This document shows, piece by piece, positions 18,920-28,719 of a stretch of 64,000 nt of DNA. A program made the translations under genes and the position numbers. Origin of the DNA: Brevibacillus brevis (GTDB lineage: Bacteria; Bacillota; Bacilli; Brevibacillales; Brevibacillaceae); assembly GCF_001039275.2 (NCBI RefSeq), contig NZ_CP030117.1, positions 4,092,001-4,156,000 on the forward strand, read 5' to 3'. Under the pieces are notes generated by a model that did no database searches, had not been told where the DNA came from, and worked only from the letters and a program-made list of their open reading frames with translations. Every line of letters begins with the position of its first letter. The first letter of the stretch is position 1.

Positions 18920-19849
18920 GTGGAACACATACAGGTGCTGATCGTAGGTGGCGGCATCGCAGGGTTGTCCGCAGCAATATGGTGCCAACGATTAGGTCTT
19001 TCTTGTCTTCTTATCGAAAAAACGGATCGACTCGGCGGCCAACTGCATCACATTTACAACGAGATTACCGACTTTCCGCCCCTTGTATATGACCAGGGAG
19101 CTGCCCTTGTAAAGGTACTGATTGCACATCCTTTCATCCAGCAGCCAAACATACGATTGAACGAAGCCATTCTTTCCATTGATCGGGAGACGAAACAGGT
19201 AATCACTTCGAAATCCGTTTATCGTGTCGACTATCTACTCATCGCCACAGGAGTCGGCTGGAATGAAATACCGGCCCTCGCTGATTGTTCGAACGTCCTG
19301 TCGCCTTGGTTTTCTACAACTGCCCAAGCGCACACCATCGCCGGGCAAGACATCGCCGTGATTGGCGGAGGAGATCGTGCATTAGAGAGTGCAGCAAATT
19401 TGAGCTTTCATGCCCGACAAGTCTATCTGTTGGTTCGGAGCAATGAGTGGCGTGCTCGTCCCGAATGGCAAAAGAAAATCACAGGCCTCCCCAACATCCA
19501 AGTCCTGTGGGAAACACAAGTAAGTGACTATCAGGACGAAGAGGCACGGACGGTTCTGACACTCATCTCTACGCGCGCAGATAATCCAGAGACGATCGTA
19601 GTCGATTGGATTCTGCCGCGAATTGGTGTTCATGGAAACACAGCGGGTCTCGAGGGCTTGGACACGTTTGGCGATGACTATTTGCAAACGGATTCGTATC
19701 AACGCGTCAACTCTCCATGGATTTACGCAGTCGGAGATGTGAGCAACGGAGCCGCTTATGCGAGTTTGTCACTGGCAACTGGTCAAGCGATGAAGGCGGT
19801 CAAGCATATTTCCTTGCAAATCCAAAATAACAGATCAATGAGCCTGTAG
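18920..19849 (+). CDS. NAD(P)/FAD-dependent oxidoreductase (thioredoxin/ferredoxin reductase fold)
   Basis: A flavoprotein of about 309 residues. The FAD motif VLIVGGGIAGLSAA is near the N-terminus and the NAD(P) motif IAVIGGGDRALESAA near residue 150. The C-terminal PWIYAVGDVSNGAAYASLSLATGQA binds the flavin. No CxxC redox pair is present, so it is not a thioredoxin reductase; ferredoxin/flavodoxin-NADP reductase-like or YpdA-like activity is possible. I chose GTG 18920 because GGAGG lies 9 nt upstream; TTG 18914 is too close. A Nudix gene follows 14 nt later in the same operon. Confidence 0.85.
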   Translation: MEHIQVLIVGGGIAGLSAAIWCQRLGLSCLLIEKTDRLGGQLHHIYNEITDFPPLVYDQGAALVKVLIAHPFIQQPNIRLNEAILSIDRETKQVITSKSVYRVDYLLIATGVGWNEIPALADCSNVLSPWFSTTAQAHTIAGQDIAVIGGGDRALESAANLSFHARQVYLLVRSNEWRARPEWQKKITGLPNIQVLWETQVSDYQDEEARTVLTLISTRADNPETIVVDWILPRIGVHGNTAGLEGLDTFGDDYLQTDSYQRVNSPWIYAVGDVSNGAAYASLSLATGQAMKAVKHISLQIQNNRSMSL

Positions 19850-19863
19850 AAGGAGAGCTTTGC

Positions 19864-20337
19864 ATGTACGCTTTTTACGACGATTTTGGCTTACCTGTCA
19901 AGCTAACCTTTTCCTCCGAAGAGTATCGTAACCACCAAGCAGGTCACGTGCTGATCTTCGCTTTTTATCAAGGGAAGCTGTTATTTACTCGCCATCGTAC
20001 ACGCGGCGTGGAGCTACCAGGGGGAAAAGTAGAAGCGGGTGAAAACAGCCTGGCGGCAGCAGTTCGTGAGGTCTATGAAGAAACCGGCGCCATTCTGGAA
20101 GGGATTGAGCGCATCGGACAGTACACCATCGACGACTCGATGCGAAAAGATATTTATATCGCAAAGGTAGCGTATTATACAAACCAGCCAAGCGGCTCAG
20201 ACGTGCTTGCCACCATTGTGTTTGCGGATATTCCGCGAAATCTAAAAGGCAAGCAGGAATTTAGCCGCATTCTCCAAGATGATGTGTACCCGCTCGCACT
20301 TGAACGAGCTTTACGTCATCCCTTTGCGAAGTCCTAA
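19864..20337 (+). CDS. ytkD: Nudix hydrolase, YtkD-like nucleoside triphosphatase
   Basis: A 157-residue Nudix hydrolase with an intact box: GGKVEAGE, seven residues, then REVYEETGA (about 57-79). Length and the N-terminal FYDDFGLPVKLTF resemble B. subtilis YtkD, a sanitising enzyme for oxidised nucleotides that also acts in mRNA 5'-end processing. It is the second gene behind the flavoprotein, has AAGGAGA as ribosome site and ends at a strong shared terminator. The precise substrate is inferred from similarity of pattern only. Confidence 0.8.
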   Translation: MYAFYDDFGLPVKLTFSSEEYRNHQAGHVLIFAFYQGKLLFTRHRTRGVELPGGKVEAGENSLAAAVREVYEETGAILEGIERIGQYTIDDSMRKDIYIAKVAYYTNQPSGSDVLATIVFADIPRNLKGKQEFSRILQDDVYPLALERALRHPFAKS

Positions 20338-20342
20338 CCATC

Positions 20343-20415
20343 ATAAACAGGCTCGTCTCTGTCGCTCTCCGATATTGTATTCGGTGAGAATGACCGACAG
20401 AGACAGCCTGTTTAT
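20343..20415. terminator. Bidirectional terminator between ytkD and the MFS gene
   Basis: Very long hairpin: ATAAACAGGCT and GTCTCTGTCG pair with CGACAGAGAC and AGCCTGTTTAT across a partly structured loop. The stop codon of the minus-strand transporter lies in its right arm. Confidence 0.85.
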
Positions 20416-21785
20416 TGTTTTTCCTTTTCCTTCTTTCCAGACAACACACGCTTGACGAGCTCATTGGGATCAAAGCCGTACTTTTCGATGGCGCTCTCAC
20501 GTTGTACCTCGTGTACCGTTTCTGGTTCAATTCCCAGTACCTCTGATATTTGCCGCCACCCTTTCGTCTCGCTGTCTTTTGCCCCTTGCCCTTGCTTCTC
20601 GACCTGCTTGGGCTTCAAGAAAAAGATCGCAAGCACAGCGAAAACGAGCGATAAACCTGCGATCGATAGAAACATGACCGTCCGAGAAATTCCGAGCAAC
20701 CAGGTAAAAATAGGCGGGCCAATCGCAACACCGATAAAACGGACACCGCTATACAAAGAAGTAATCATACCCCGCTCTGTTTTTTGTACGGCCCCAACGA
20801 TCATGGAGTTCAAGCATGGTAATATCATCCCCGTTCCCACGCTACCGATGACCAAAATGCCTATGAGGACATAAGCCCCTTTGACAAAGCTGGCCAGAAT
20901 GTAAGACGTAGCCAGCAAAAACATGCCGATTATCACAAACAGACGCATCAGCTTCAGCTTCTTTTTGATAATGATTCCTGTCACATAGGCCGCTATACTC
21001 ATCACGAGCAAGGGAATCGCCAAAAAGAAGCCTTTGATGACACCATCAATCTTATATTTTTCCTCCAATAAGTCAGACAGGTAAAACAGTACCCCAAACA
21101 ACGTGAACAAGCAGATGCTCCCAATAAAAAACGCGGGGACAAGCCATTTTCCATGCTGTTTAAACACCTGCGCGATCGAATGCATGTACTGCTTAACGGG
21201 GAGCGGCTTCTTATCCTGTTTCTTTTCCTTGGTCAGAAATAAAAACATCAGGAGGACGACACCGCAAATAATTGGAAAAGCTAAAAAGACCATGTACCAA
21301 GAAATGAGAGCAAGCAAGGAGCCAAAAATCGGACTTAATACTTTTCCCATCCCGTTGGATGTCTCCAAGAGCCCCAATGCCCTACTCTCCGAAGCGCCGT
21401 CGAACAGATCCCCTACCAATGCCATCGCGATGGGCGCTGTACCGGCGGCCCCGATCCCCTGCAAGACACGCCCTCCCATGATGGCCATATAAGGTTGATC
21501 TATCCACAACGCGGCAAGCCCTGCGACCAAACCACCCAGACCATATAGAGCAAGGGAGATGATAATGACGATTTTTCTCCCAAATCGATCCGACAAATAG
21601 CCGGCAAAAGGAATCACAATACCTGCTGCAATCGAAAAAGCGGTGATCAACAAGCTCGACTGTAAAGCGGTGAGCTTCATTTCTGTTTTCATTGTAGGCA
21701 GTACAGGGATCAGCATCGAGTTGCCCAGCACCATAACGAGTGGAACCCCGACGAGCCCAATCAGGTTTTTCGCATTTTGTGCCAT
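20412..21785 (-). CDS. MFS transporter (DHA1-type drug/metabolite exporter) with C-terminal extension
   Basis: A 457-residue major facilitator with about 12 membrane helices. The A-motif GYLSDRFGRKIV lies between helices 2 and 3, and a motif-C-like GNGMGKVLSPIFGSLLA in helix 5 is typical of antiporters. After the last helix comes a charged cytoplasmic extension of about 67 residues (391-457) containing WRQISEVLGIEPETVHEVQ, which looks like a small helical domain and is unusual for this family. The gene is convergent with ytkD. The substrate is not predictable. Confidence 0.88.
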   Translation of the reverse strand: MAQNAKNLIGLVGVPLVMVLGNSMLIPVLPTMKTEMKLTALQSSLLITAFSIAAGIVIPFAGYLSDRFGRKIVIIISLALYGLGGLVAGLAALWIDQPYMAIMGGRVLQGIGAAGTAPIAMALVGDLFDGASESRALGLLETSNGMGKVLSPIFGSLLALISWYMVFLAFPIICGVVLLMFLFLTKEKKQDKKPLPVKQYMHSIAQVFKQHGKWLVPAFFIGSICLFTLFGVLFYLSDLLEEKYKIDGVIKGFFLAIPLLVMSIAAYVTGIIIKKKLKLMRLFVIIGMFLLATSYILASFVKGAYVLIGILVIGSVGTGMILPCLNSMIVGAVQKTERGMITSLYSGVRFIGVAIGPPIFTWLLGISRTVMFLSIAGLSLVFAVLAIFFLKPKQVEKQGQGAKDSETKGWRQISEVLGIEPETVHEVQRESAIEKYGFDPNELVKRVLSGKKEKEKQ

Positions 21786-21800
21786 ACGAAACTCCTTGTC

Positions 21801-22952
21801 TTACGCATAAGCGCTACCGTCCCAGCGCAACGCGTTAATAATCTCCCAGTCAGGTTCAATGCCTATTCCCACGCCAGTAGGAAGCGTCACTTCGCCATTT
21901 ATGGGTCGCAGCGGAAACAATTGTGTAAACGGGTTCTCCATAACGTCCCATTCGACAGGCTCAATCGGATGGCTATCCATCTTGGTCCATGCCAGCAAGC
22001 ACGCCTGTGCAAATAACGTATACAATCGTGCCAGTGATCCGTCAAAGGAATGTGGAGACACGCGATAGCCAAACTGACGGGCCATTTGCAGATGCGTTCG
22101 ATAATCGTCAATGCCCCCCGTATGCATTAGGTCAGGCTGAGCAATATCGATGGCCCCGCCCTCATACAAAGGCAAAAACTGTGCGCAGCGAATCAAGTTT
22201 TCTCCTCCAGCAAGCGGAATGGATATAGATGCACGAAGCTTGACATATTCGTTTGTGCGATCCATGGGCATCGGCTCCTCCAGCCAAAGCCAATTGCCAT
22301 AACGGGAAAAAAGCCCTTCCCACTTCCTTGCAGTCGCACAGTCGTAGCTCTGATTGGCATCTACCGCTACGTGAACTTGTTCCGGTAGCAAATTCATCAG
22401 TTTTTCGATATGCGTCTGATCCTCTTGAACAGAGCGCCCGCCAATCTTTACTTTCACCATTTTGAACCCATCGTCGACTTGCTGGCTGACTTGCTTCCAT
22501 GACTGCTGCATCCAGTCTGCTGTTTCACGGTAAGATTGGAGGGAAGCATATACCGGGATGCCAGAATGAATCTGGCCTCCCCACAGTTGACACACAGATA
22601 GCCCCGCTGCTTTCGCCAAAATTTCCGTAAGTGCCATACTGACACCTGAAGCTGATCGCTGATGCCACTTTCCTATGACATCGACTATGGCTACTCTGTT
22701 ATCCACCTGCTTACCCAACAAGTACGGGATGATGCGCTCACAAAAGCCCTTATGGAGCGTCGGCAGCCAATCGATAATTTCTCCCCAGCCATCGATTCCA
22801 GCCCTCGTGATTATCCGAATGAGATAACTGGTTCGATAACGCTTATACCCATTTGCATCGCCGTAAGCTTGCGATAGACGTTGTAGAAGCGGATACGTTT
22901 CCACGCGCTCAATTTGCAGGTCAAAGACCGCTACCTGATCATGAGTAGTCAT
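21801..22952 (-). CDS. Enolase-superfamily enzyme (mandelate racemase/muconate lactonizing type)
   Basis: A 383-residue enolase-superfamily protein. It carries KVKIG (KxK base pair), the metal ligands in VDANQ, WLEEP and GGEN, and a late catalytic-type SPHSFDG histidine motif. The His rather than Lys at that place favours a dehydratase/racemase type over o-succinylbenzoate synthase. I chose ATG 22952 because GAGAGGG lies about 6 nt upstream; an in-frame start at 22994 extends further into the yteA-like gene. It still overlaps that gene by 14 nt, suggesting one operon. The substrate is unknown, probably a sugar acid or muconate-like compound. Confidence 0.82.
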   Translation of the reverse strand: MTTHDQVAVFDLQIERVETYPLLQRLSQAYGDANGYKRYRTSYLIRIITRAGIDGWGEIIDWLPTLHKGFCERIIPYLLGKQVDNRVAIVDVIGKWHQRSASGVSMALTEILAKAAGLSVCQLWGGQIHSGIPVYASLQSYRETADWMQQSWKQVSQQVDDGFKMVKVKIGGRSVQEDQTHIEKLMNLLPEQVHVAVDANQSYDCATARKWEGLFSRYGNWLWLEEPMPMDRTNEYVKLRASISIPLAGGENLIRCAQFLPLYEGGAIDIAQPDLMHTGGIDDYRTHLQMARQFGYRVSPHSFDGSLARLYTLFAQACLLAWTKMDSHPIEPVEWDVMENPFTQLFPLRPINGEVTLPTGVGIGIEPDWEIINALRWDGSAYA

Positions 22953-23712
22953 CCATGCCCTCTCGTTCTGCTTGCTCTCCCTCGTAATCGTCATACGAGA
23001 GGAAATTTCCTTTCCCTTCTCCTTTTCTCATGTACTCCTCATACGTCCCGCTTCTCATAAAATGCACACTGTCCGGTCCGTGATAGCCCTCAATATCGGT
23101 ATAACCGATTTCCTCTACAGCTTCTACAAAGCCATCCGGCTCATTGCTCTCGATATACATTTCGTCGTAATCCGTTTTATCGGGTTCCTGGTACGAGAAA
23201 GGCGTGCTGGATGTCCCCCATGACTCGACAATTTGCCAAGCATCCTCACCATCGAATCCGTTCTGTCCTTCTTTTTCATCCAGAGATGTACGTCCGAAAG
23301 GCGGCTGCAAAAACTGTTCCTCGATCGGACGTGACTCGTTGATTGACGGCGCTGGTGCATGCTCCTTGCACGTTTGTGCCTGAGGCAGTGCTTCCAGTCG
23401 CTCCACCGGTATTTGCTCTCCACAGACCGTACAGAGGCCGTAGGTGCCTTCCTCCATACGCAGTAGCGCCTGATCAATCTCTTTTAATGTCTCACGATCG
23501 AGACTGTCTAGGGCCAAATCTTTTTCCCGTTCAAACATCTCACTGCCGATATCTGCCGGATGATTATCGTACATGGCAAACTCTTGCAAAGAGGTTGTCA
23601 TCGGTTCTCTCATGCCATAATGGTCCTGTACGCGGTCTTCCAGTTCTTTTTTCTGTTCCAGCAGCTTTTCCCGGAAGCTGGCCACCATCTTTTGGTCCAC
23701 GCTGTACACCAC
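22939..23712 (-). CDS. yteA: YteA-family TraR/DksA-type zinc-finger protein
   Basis: A 257-residue protein of the YteA sporulation-associated family. Residues about 10-80 form a DksA-like coiled coil (FREKLLEQKKELEDRVQDH). A zinc-binding patch follows with CTVCGEQIP and a third cysteine in QTCKEHAP, where the adjacent histidine may replace the fourth cysteine. The C-terminal 130 residues are acidic and rich in aspartate, glutamate and tyrosine. DksA-like proteins act in the RNA polymerase secondary channel; whether YteA does is not known. The start is GTG 23712, with GTG 23700 as a good alternative. Confidence 0.82.
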   Translation of the reverse strand: MVYSVDQKMVASFREKLLEQKKELEDRVQDHYGMREPMTTSLQEFAMYDNHPADIGSEMFEREKDLALDSLDRETLKEIDQALLRMEEGTYGLCTVCGEQIPVERLEALPQAQTCKEHAPAPSINESRPIEEQFLQPPFGRTSLDEKEGQNGFDGEDAWQIVESWGTSSTPFSYQEPDKTDYDEMYIESNEPDGFVEAVEEIGYTDIEGYHGPDSVHFMRSGTYEEYMRKGEGKGNFLSYDDYEGEQAEREGMDDYS

Positions 23713-23816
23713 CTTTGTTTGGTTTCCTCAACAGGTAGTATGTCTTGGTCCCGTAGGAAATATGACCACGAAACGGTCATGGCCGTTTTGGTGGTTCGCA
23801 TATGGCCTATCACAGC

Positions 23817-23851
23817 AAAAAACCTGCCACCCCCAAAGGGAATGACAGGTT
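23817..23851 (-). terminator. Intrinsic terminator of ileS
   Basis: Stem AACCTGTCATTCCC/GGGGGTGGCAGGTT with a TTTTTT tail on the minus strand, starting 14 nt past the ileS stop. Confidence 0.88.
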
Positions 23852-23864
23852 AATCAACCGATTT

Positions 23865-26642
23865 TTATTCTGTTACATGTGCGTAGTGTTGTTCTACGAC
23901 ATCTGCGCAACGCACGCAGAGCGACGGGTGCGACTCGCGAGTGCCAACATCCGGTTTCACTACACGGCAACGCTCGCATTTACCACCGTCTGCGGCCGAA
24001 ACCACAGTAGCAATTCCTTCGAGTTGTACTGCTTCTGCCGGAGCAGAACCGCTGTGTACATCCACGTGAGCTACGATGAACAGGTCAGCGAGATCGTCCA
24101 TTGCTGCCAATGTTTTCGCAACTTCTTCCGTTTGTGGGTACAGAGCCAGCTTCGCATCAACGGAGTTACCGAACACCTTGTTGCGGCGCGCTTCTTCCAT
24201 GGCTTTGAGAACCTCGTCACGAATCGCCAGGAACGCATCCCATTTGCTCTCTGCTTCTGCTGCAAAGCTGAGATGTTGTTCATCGCCTTCTGGCATGTCC
24301 GTCAACTGCACACTCTTCTCTTCCACGCCTGGAATGAACGCCCATACCTCATCGGCTGTGTGTGGCAACAGTGGAGCAACCAGCTTCACCAGATTGAGCA
24401 AGCAATCGTACATCACTGTCTGTGCAGCGCGTCGTTTCAGACTATCTGGCGCTTCTACATAAAGGCGGTCCTTGCAAATGTCCAGATAGAACGCGGACAA
24501 ATCAATGACGCAGAAGTTGTGAACAGCATGGAAAACGGTATGGAACTGATATTCATCGTACGCTTTGCGTGTACGCTTCGCGACTTTTGCCGCTTTCGCC
24601 AGAACATAACGATCCAGCTCTCCCAGCTCTTCGTACGCTACGCGGTCTGTTGCTGGATTAAATCCATCCAGGTTACCCAACAGGAAACGGAACGTATTGC
24701 GGATTTTGCGGTACACCTCAGCGATCTGGTTCAGAATCGCATCGGAAATCCGCACATCAGCCTGATAATCAACAGAAGCTACCCACAGACGCAAGATGTC
24801 TGCGCCCATCTTGTCAATAACTTGTTGAGGCACGATGACGTTACCGAGGGATTTGGACATTTTGCGTCCCTCTCCATCCAATGCAAAGCCGTGGCTCAGG
24901 ACGGATTTGTAAGGAGCTGTGCCATACACGGCAACACCCGTCGAGAGAGAAGAGTTGAACCAGCCACGATACTGGTCAGAGCCTTCCAGATACATGTCGG
25001 CTGGCCAAGCAATGCCTCTTTCGCGTAAAACAGCCTGGTGGCTGGAACCAGAGTCGAACCAAACGTCCATAATATCCGTTTCTTTACGGAAATCCTTGCA
25101 ATCGCATTTGGTGCAAGAAAGCCCTTCTGGAACCAGCTCATTTGCTTCACGGGAGAACCATACTTTCGATCCTTCTTTGCGGAACAGATCAGCAACATGG
25201 TTGATTGTCGTGTCGTTAATGATCGGTTCGTTACACGATTTGCAATAGAAGATTGGAATCGGAACACCCCATACACGTTGACGGGAAATGCACCAGTCGC
25301 CACGATCCGCAATCATGTTTGCCAGACGAGTTTCTCCCCAATGCGGAATCCATTTTACATTTTTAATCGCTTCGAGCATTTGTGTACGGAATCCGTCGAT
25401 AGACGCGAACCATTGCTCTGTCGCGCGATAAATAACCGGTTTTTTCGTACGCCAGTCATGTGGGTAGGAGTGGGTGAAGAAATTGAGCTTCAAGAGTGCT
25501 CCGTTTTCTTTCAGCTTTTCTGTAATCACTTTGTTGGCATCTTCGTAGAACAGACCTTCAAAGCCTGGTGCCTCGTTGGTCATTTTACCTTCGTGATCTA
25601 CTGGGCAAAGGACACCCAAATTGTATTTTTGACCAATGTTAAAGTCATCTTCCCCGTGTCCTGGAGCAGTATGAACGCAACCAGTACCTGCATCCAGGGT
25701 TACATGCTCACCCAGGATGAGTGGAGACTTGCGATCGTAGAACGGATGCTGCGTTTCTACGCCTTCCAGATCTTGACCTTTAAAGGTCGCGAGAATCTCT
25801 ACGCCTTCCCAGCCAATTTCTTTGCTCGCAGCTTCAATCAGACCGTTGGCTACGAGGAATTTGCGGCCATCTACCTTCACTACGTTGTACTCGAGTTCAG
25901 GGTTCAGGCTGATTGCAAGGTTTGCTGGCAATGTCCACGGAGTCGTTGTCCAGATAACAACGCCTGTTTCTGTATCCAGCTTGCCTTTTCCATCTGCTAC
26001 CTGGAAGCTGACGTAAATAGAAGGAGAGCGCTTGTCTTTGTATTCGATTTCTGCGTCAGCCAGAGCCGTCTCAGAGGACGGAGACCAGTACACGCAACGC
26101 AGACCTTTGTAAATATAACCCTTTTTCGCCATTTCGCCGAATACGCGAATTTGGTTGGCTTCATACTCAGGCAGGAGTGTTACATAAGGGTTTTCCCAAT
26201 CTCCACGAACGCCCAGACGCTTGAATTGGTCGCGTTGCTTGTCGATGTAGGACCAAGCATACTCTTCACAGCGCTGGCGGAAATCGTTCACTTCGATGCT
26301 GCGACGATCCAGCCCTTGTGCATTGATAATCGCTTGCTCAATCGGCAAACCATGTGTATCCCAGCCTGGGATGTACGGCGCATAAAAGCCTGCCATGGAT
26401 TTGTAGCGAACGATGAAGTCCTTGAGGATTTTGTTCAGTGCGTGACCGATATGGATGTCTCCATTCGCATACGGAGGGCCATCATGCAAGACAAAAGACG
26501 GGCGGTCTTTCGTACGATCTAACACCTGTTGATAAATATTTTGCTCTTCCCATACCGCTTGCATCTGTGGCTCGCGGCTTGGCAAATTTCCGCGCATGGG
26601 GAAATCTGTTTTTGGTAGCGCTAAGGTTTTGCTGTAATCCAT
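23865..26642 (-). CDS. ileS: Isoleucyl-tRNA synthetase
   Basis: Charges tRNA-Ile with isoleucine and edits valine. It is 925 residues with the class I signatures HIGH ([11 protein letters not shown], near residue 60) and KMSKS ([11 protein letters not shown], near 600). The CP1 editing domain contains [15 protein letters not shown], and a C-terminal zinc patch has CERC...CVRC. This is the bacterial (ileS1-type) form. I chose ATG 26642 because AAGGAG lies 11 nt upstream; GTG 26654 would touch that site. Expression is controlled by the T-box leader upstream. It directly follows divIVA, as in B. subtilis. Confidence 0.98.
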   Translation of the reverse strand: MDYSKTLALPKTDFPMRGNLPSREPQMQAVWEEQNIYQQVLDRTKDRPSFVLHDGPPYANGDIHIGHALNKILKDFIVRYKSMAGFYAPYIPGWDTHGLPIEQAIINAQGLDRRSIEVNDFRQRCEEYAWSYIDKQRDQFKRLGVRGDWENPYVTLLPEYEANQIRVFGEMAKKGYIYKGLRCVYWSPSSETALADAEIEYKDKRSPSIYVSFQVADGKGKLDTETGVVIWTTTPWTLPANLAISLNPELEYNVVKVDGRKFLVANGLIEAASKEIGWEGVEILATFKGQDLEGVETQHPFYDRKSPLILGEHVTLDAGTGCVHTAPGHGEDDFNIGQKYNLGVLCPVDHEGKMTNEAPGFEGLFYEDANKVITEKLKENGALLKLNFFTHSYPHDWRTKKPVIYRATEQWFASIDGFRTQMLEAIKNVKWIPHWGETRLANMIADRGDWCISRQRVWGVPIPIFYCKSCNEPIINDTTINHVADLFRKEGSKVWFSREANELVPEGLSCTKCDCKDFRKETDIMDVWFDSGSSHQAVLRERGIAWPADMYLEGSDQYRGWFNSSLSTGVAVYGTAPYKSVLSHGFALDGEGRKMSKSLGNVIVPQQVIDKMGADILRLWVASVDYQADVRISDAILNQIAEVYRKIRNTFRFLLGNLDGFNPATDRVAYEELGELDRYVLAKAAKVAKRTRKAYDEYQFHTVFHAVHNFCVIDLSAFYLDICKDRLYVEAPDSLKRRAAQTVMYDCLLNLVKLVAPLLPHTADEVWAFIPGVEEKSVQLTDMPEGDEQHLSFAAEAESKWDAFLAIRDEVLKAMEEARRNKVFGNSVDAKLALYPQTEEVAKTLAAMDDLADLFIVAHVDVHSGSAPAEAVQLEGIATVVSAADGGKCERCRVVKPDVGTRESHPSLCVRCADVVEQHYAHVTE

Positions 26643-26667
26643 GGCCTGATTCACTCCTTAAATAAAT

Positions 26668-27005
26668 AAAAGCCTTCACTCATCCCATAAAAGGGACGAG
26701 AGAAAGCTCCCGTGGTACCACCCTGATTGAACAAACCCGTACGGCAAAAAGCCTTCATCGGATTTGTTCCACTTCACTCATTCGTAACGGGAATGACGCG
26801 CTCACTTACTCACCTGTTTCACCATCAAGGTTTTCTGGGCTTTCGGATATTGAACTCCCGGGTGATTTTCTGCGAAAGCAACTGGCCGGGTTTTCACCTT
26901 TTCCCGGCTCTCTAGGCAGTGCTGGCTCACGTACTCTTCCCGTTCATCGTCTATGATTTGGATAAGCCTGTTTAACTACGATAAGTGCTTTGTTTCGAAA
27001 AAGTT
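26668..27005 (-). ncRNA. T-box riboswitch leader (isoleucine) of ileS
   Basis: The leader holds the T-box core AGGGTGGTACCACGG (26724-26711) that pairs with uncharged tRNA-Ile. A terminator follows (arms AGCTTTCTCTC and GAGTGAAGGCT, then TTTTATTT) ending at about 26668. A stem I region carries the AGTA motif (GGAAGAGTACG). The specifier loop reads AATATCCGAAA, presenting the Ile codon ATC at 26848-26846. Uncharged tRNA-Ile should favour the antiterminator and permit ileS transcription. Confidence 0.93.
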
Positions 27006-27012
27006 GTCTTTC

Positions 27013-27042
27013 ATTATAATACCATCATTGCTCGAACGTCAA
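27013..27042 (-). promoter_or_regulatory. Sigma-A promoter of the ileS T-box transcript
   Basis: TTGACG (27042-27037), an 18-nt spacer and TATAAT (27018-27013). It lies immediately downstream of the divIVA stop. Confidence 0.82.
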
Positions 27043-27046
27043 TGAT

Positions 27047-27538
27047 TTATTCAACTGTTACAGGCGAATCAACTTGTGGCTGTTCAATGCTATCCCAATC
27101 GCCATTCTCCAGCATTTCCAACTGTGCTTCCAAAAGTGTCCGAAAGCGCATTCGGTAAACCGAAGCACGTTTTTTTAATTCTTCGATTTCGATTGCGATT
27201 TTGCGCGACTTCGCCAGTGCTTCATTGACAATTCGGTCTGCATTTTTCTCGGCTTCTTTTAAGATGAGCTGCGCTTCTTTGCGGGCATTCGACTTCACGT
27301 CTTCCGCTGTCTCCTGCGCCACCAGAATCGACTTGCTCAAATTTTCTTCCAAGCTCTTATAGTAATCTACGCGTTCATTCAAAATGGCTACGCGTTCTTC
27401 CTGTTCTTTTTTCTCTTTTATCAAGAGCTCAAAATCTTTGATCACCTGATCGAGAAATTCATTCACTTCGTCAATGTTATACCCGCGAAAGCCTGTGCTG
27501 AATTCCTTATTGTGTATATCCAACGGCGTTAATGGCAC
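27047..27538 (-). CDS. divIVA: Cell division / polar scaffold protein DivIVA
   Basis: Membrane-curvature-sensing scaffold that marks division sites and poles, 163 residues. The N-terminal lipid-binding domain reads PLTPLDIHNKEFSTGFRGYNIDEVNEFL. Coiled coils follow to the end, including AQETAEDVKSNARKEAQLILKEAEKNADRI-type heptads at about 75-120. I chose GTG 27538 since homologues begin MPLTP and GTGGGGGG precedes it; the longer frame to 27574 has no counterpart. It closes the ylm cluster and is followed by the T-box promoter. Confidence 0.96.
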   Translation of the reverse strand: MPLTPLDIHNKEFSTGFRGYNIDEVNEFLDQVIKDFELLIKEKKEQEERVAILNERVDYYKSLEENLSKSILVAQETAEDVKSNARKEAQLILKEAEKNADRIVNEALAKSRKIAIEIEELKKRASVYRMRFRTLLEAQLEMLENGDWDSIEQPQVDSPVTVE

Positions 27539-27638
27539 ATGAACCCCCCACTTTTCCCGATAATTCGTATTCAATCATTTCGACAGGATTAGCAGTGTTT
27601 CCTGCCGTATTTTACAATTTTTTGCGCCATGGTCCATC

Positions 27639-28412
27639 TTATGTAACCAGTCCGACAATCATGCGAAGTCTTCCGCTGCGTGTTGGACCTGCTACCTCAA
27701 GAATTTTGAACCGACCATAGCCCGCTAGAGACACCATATCACCCATCTGAAGTTGATAAGATGGGTCTTCGATTACTTTCCAGTTGATTTTTACTTTTCC
27801 CGCTCGAATTGGCACCAATGCTTTTGCGCGAGACATATTGTGTACTTCTCCGATGATCGCGTCAATCCGCGGTGAAGGCACGGTGATCGTTTTCTCTACA
27901 AACCTGGGTGCAGGTGGTGTGAACGCCTCCCATGCTACCCGCTCAAACTGAACAGATGTCCGATGAATTTGCGTCACCTGCGCACAGACAAAATCAGCGA
28001 CTTCCTCTGCTACAATCGCGTAGCTCCCAGCTGAATCTGTCAGCATATCTCCGAATTTCTCCCGTTTCATCCCGACACCCAGCATTGCCCCCATCACATC
28101 TCGATGCTCCAGCACATGAAAGCGCTGATCAGCCTTGATTGCCAATAAGGTAAGGCGATAATCCTCAGGCTCGACAGGAAGGTACTCCGGATGGACGATA
28201 ATCCGAACACGCTCTGCCCCCTCGTAGCCTCCATAAGAAGAAACCTTCACATCGGTTACTTGGGAAGAGAGACTCTGAAAAATCATCAACTGCCTCGGGT
28301 CTACAAAATCAGTAAGGCGCATGGCCTGCTTCCGCTCTACTTGCGTCAGCATTTCCAGCGCCCGTTCAACAAAGGGACGTTCTTCTTTTGAAAAATGGTC
28401 AAATATGCTCAT
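27639..28412 (-). CDS. ylmH: S4-domain RNA-binding protein YlmH
   Basis: A 257-residue protein of the YlmH family. The C-terminal S4 RNA-binding domain covers about 180-245 (SRAKALVPIRAGKVKINWKVI, then a MGDMVSLAGYGRFKI strand). The N-terminal 80 residues resemble a small alpha/beta module. In B. subtilis YlmH can work on stalled 50S-peptidyl-tRNA complexes in ribosome quality control, like RqcP. It lies in the sepF-ylmG-ylmH-divIVA operon, where its link to division is unclear. Confidence 0.93.
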   Translation of the reverse strand: MSIFDHFSKEERPFVERALEMLTQVERKQAMRLTDFVDPRQLMIFQSLSSQVTDVKVSSYGGYEGAERVRIIVHPEYLPVEPEDYRLTLLAIKADQRFHVLEHRDVMGAMLGVGMKREKFGDMLTDSAGSYAIVAEEVADFVCAQVTQIHRTSVQFERVAWEAFTPPAPRFVEKTITVPSPRIDAIIGEVHNMSRAKALVPIRAGKVKINWKVIEDPSYQLQMGDMVSLAGYGRFKILEVAGPTRSGRLRMIVGLVT

Positions 28413-28424
28413 CGTATCACTCGC

Positions 28425-28688
28425 CTACATGATTTGTTGCAAAATGGCGAACAGGCCAGATTGGGCAAAGCGCAGTGCAATCAATGCGACAATGGGGGAG
28501 ATATCGATGAAGCCGAGCGGTGGGATAAACCGGCGAAATGGAGCCAAATAAGGCTCAACCAGTTTTTCCAGTAACTGTCCGATGCCTGTACCTCTCATTT
28601 GAGGAACCCATGACATCAAAATGTAAGCAATAATCATGTATTGATATACCGTAAAAACAAAGTTTAAAACCGAAAAGACAGCAAACAT
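28425..28688 (-). CDS. ylmG: YggT-family membrane protein YlmG
   Basis: An 87-residue protein with two membrane helices separated by the family loop LVEPYLAPFRRFIPPLGFIDISP. YggT proteins lie next to sepF in many bacteria and cyanobacterial or plastid homologues affect nucleoid and division placement, but the biochemical role is unknown. It lies 12 bases before ylmH and 31 bases after sepF. Confidence 0.93.
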   Translation of the reverse strand: MFAVFSVLNFVFTVYQYMIIAYILMSWVPQMRGTGIGQLLEKLVEPYLAPFRRFIPPLGFIDISPIVALIALRFAQSGLFAILQQIM

Positions 28689-28719
28689 TTGCTCACCCTT
28701 TTAATTTCGTCTTAATTGG

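Noticed and set aside
25038..26522. 494-codon plus-strand open frame opposite ileS (with a similar one at 23802-25028)
   Set aside because: Shadow of the highly codon-biased ileS gene; the translation resembles no known protein.
26668..27005. tRNA-like structure in the ileS leader
   Set aside because: The conserved AGGGTGGTACCACGG and Ile specifier show it is a T-box leader, not a tRNA gene.
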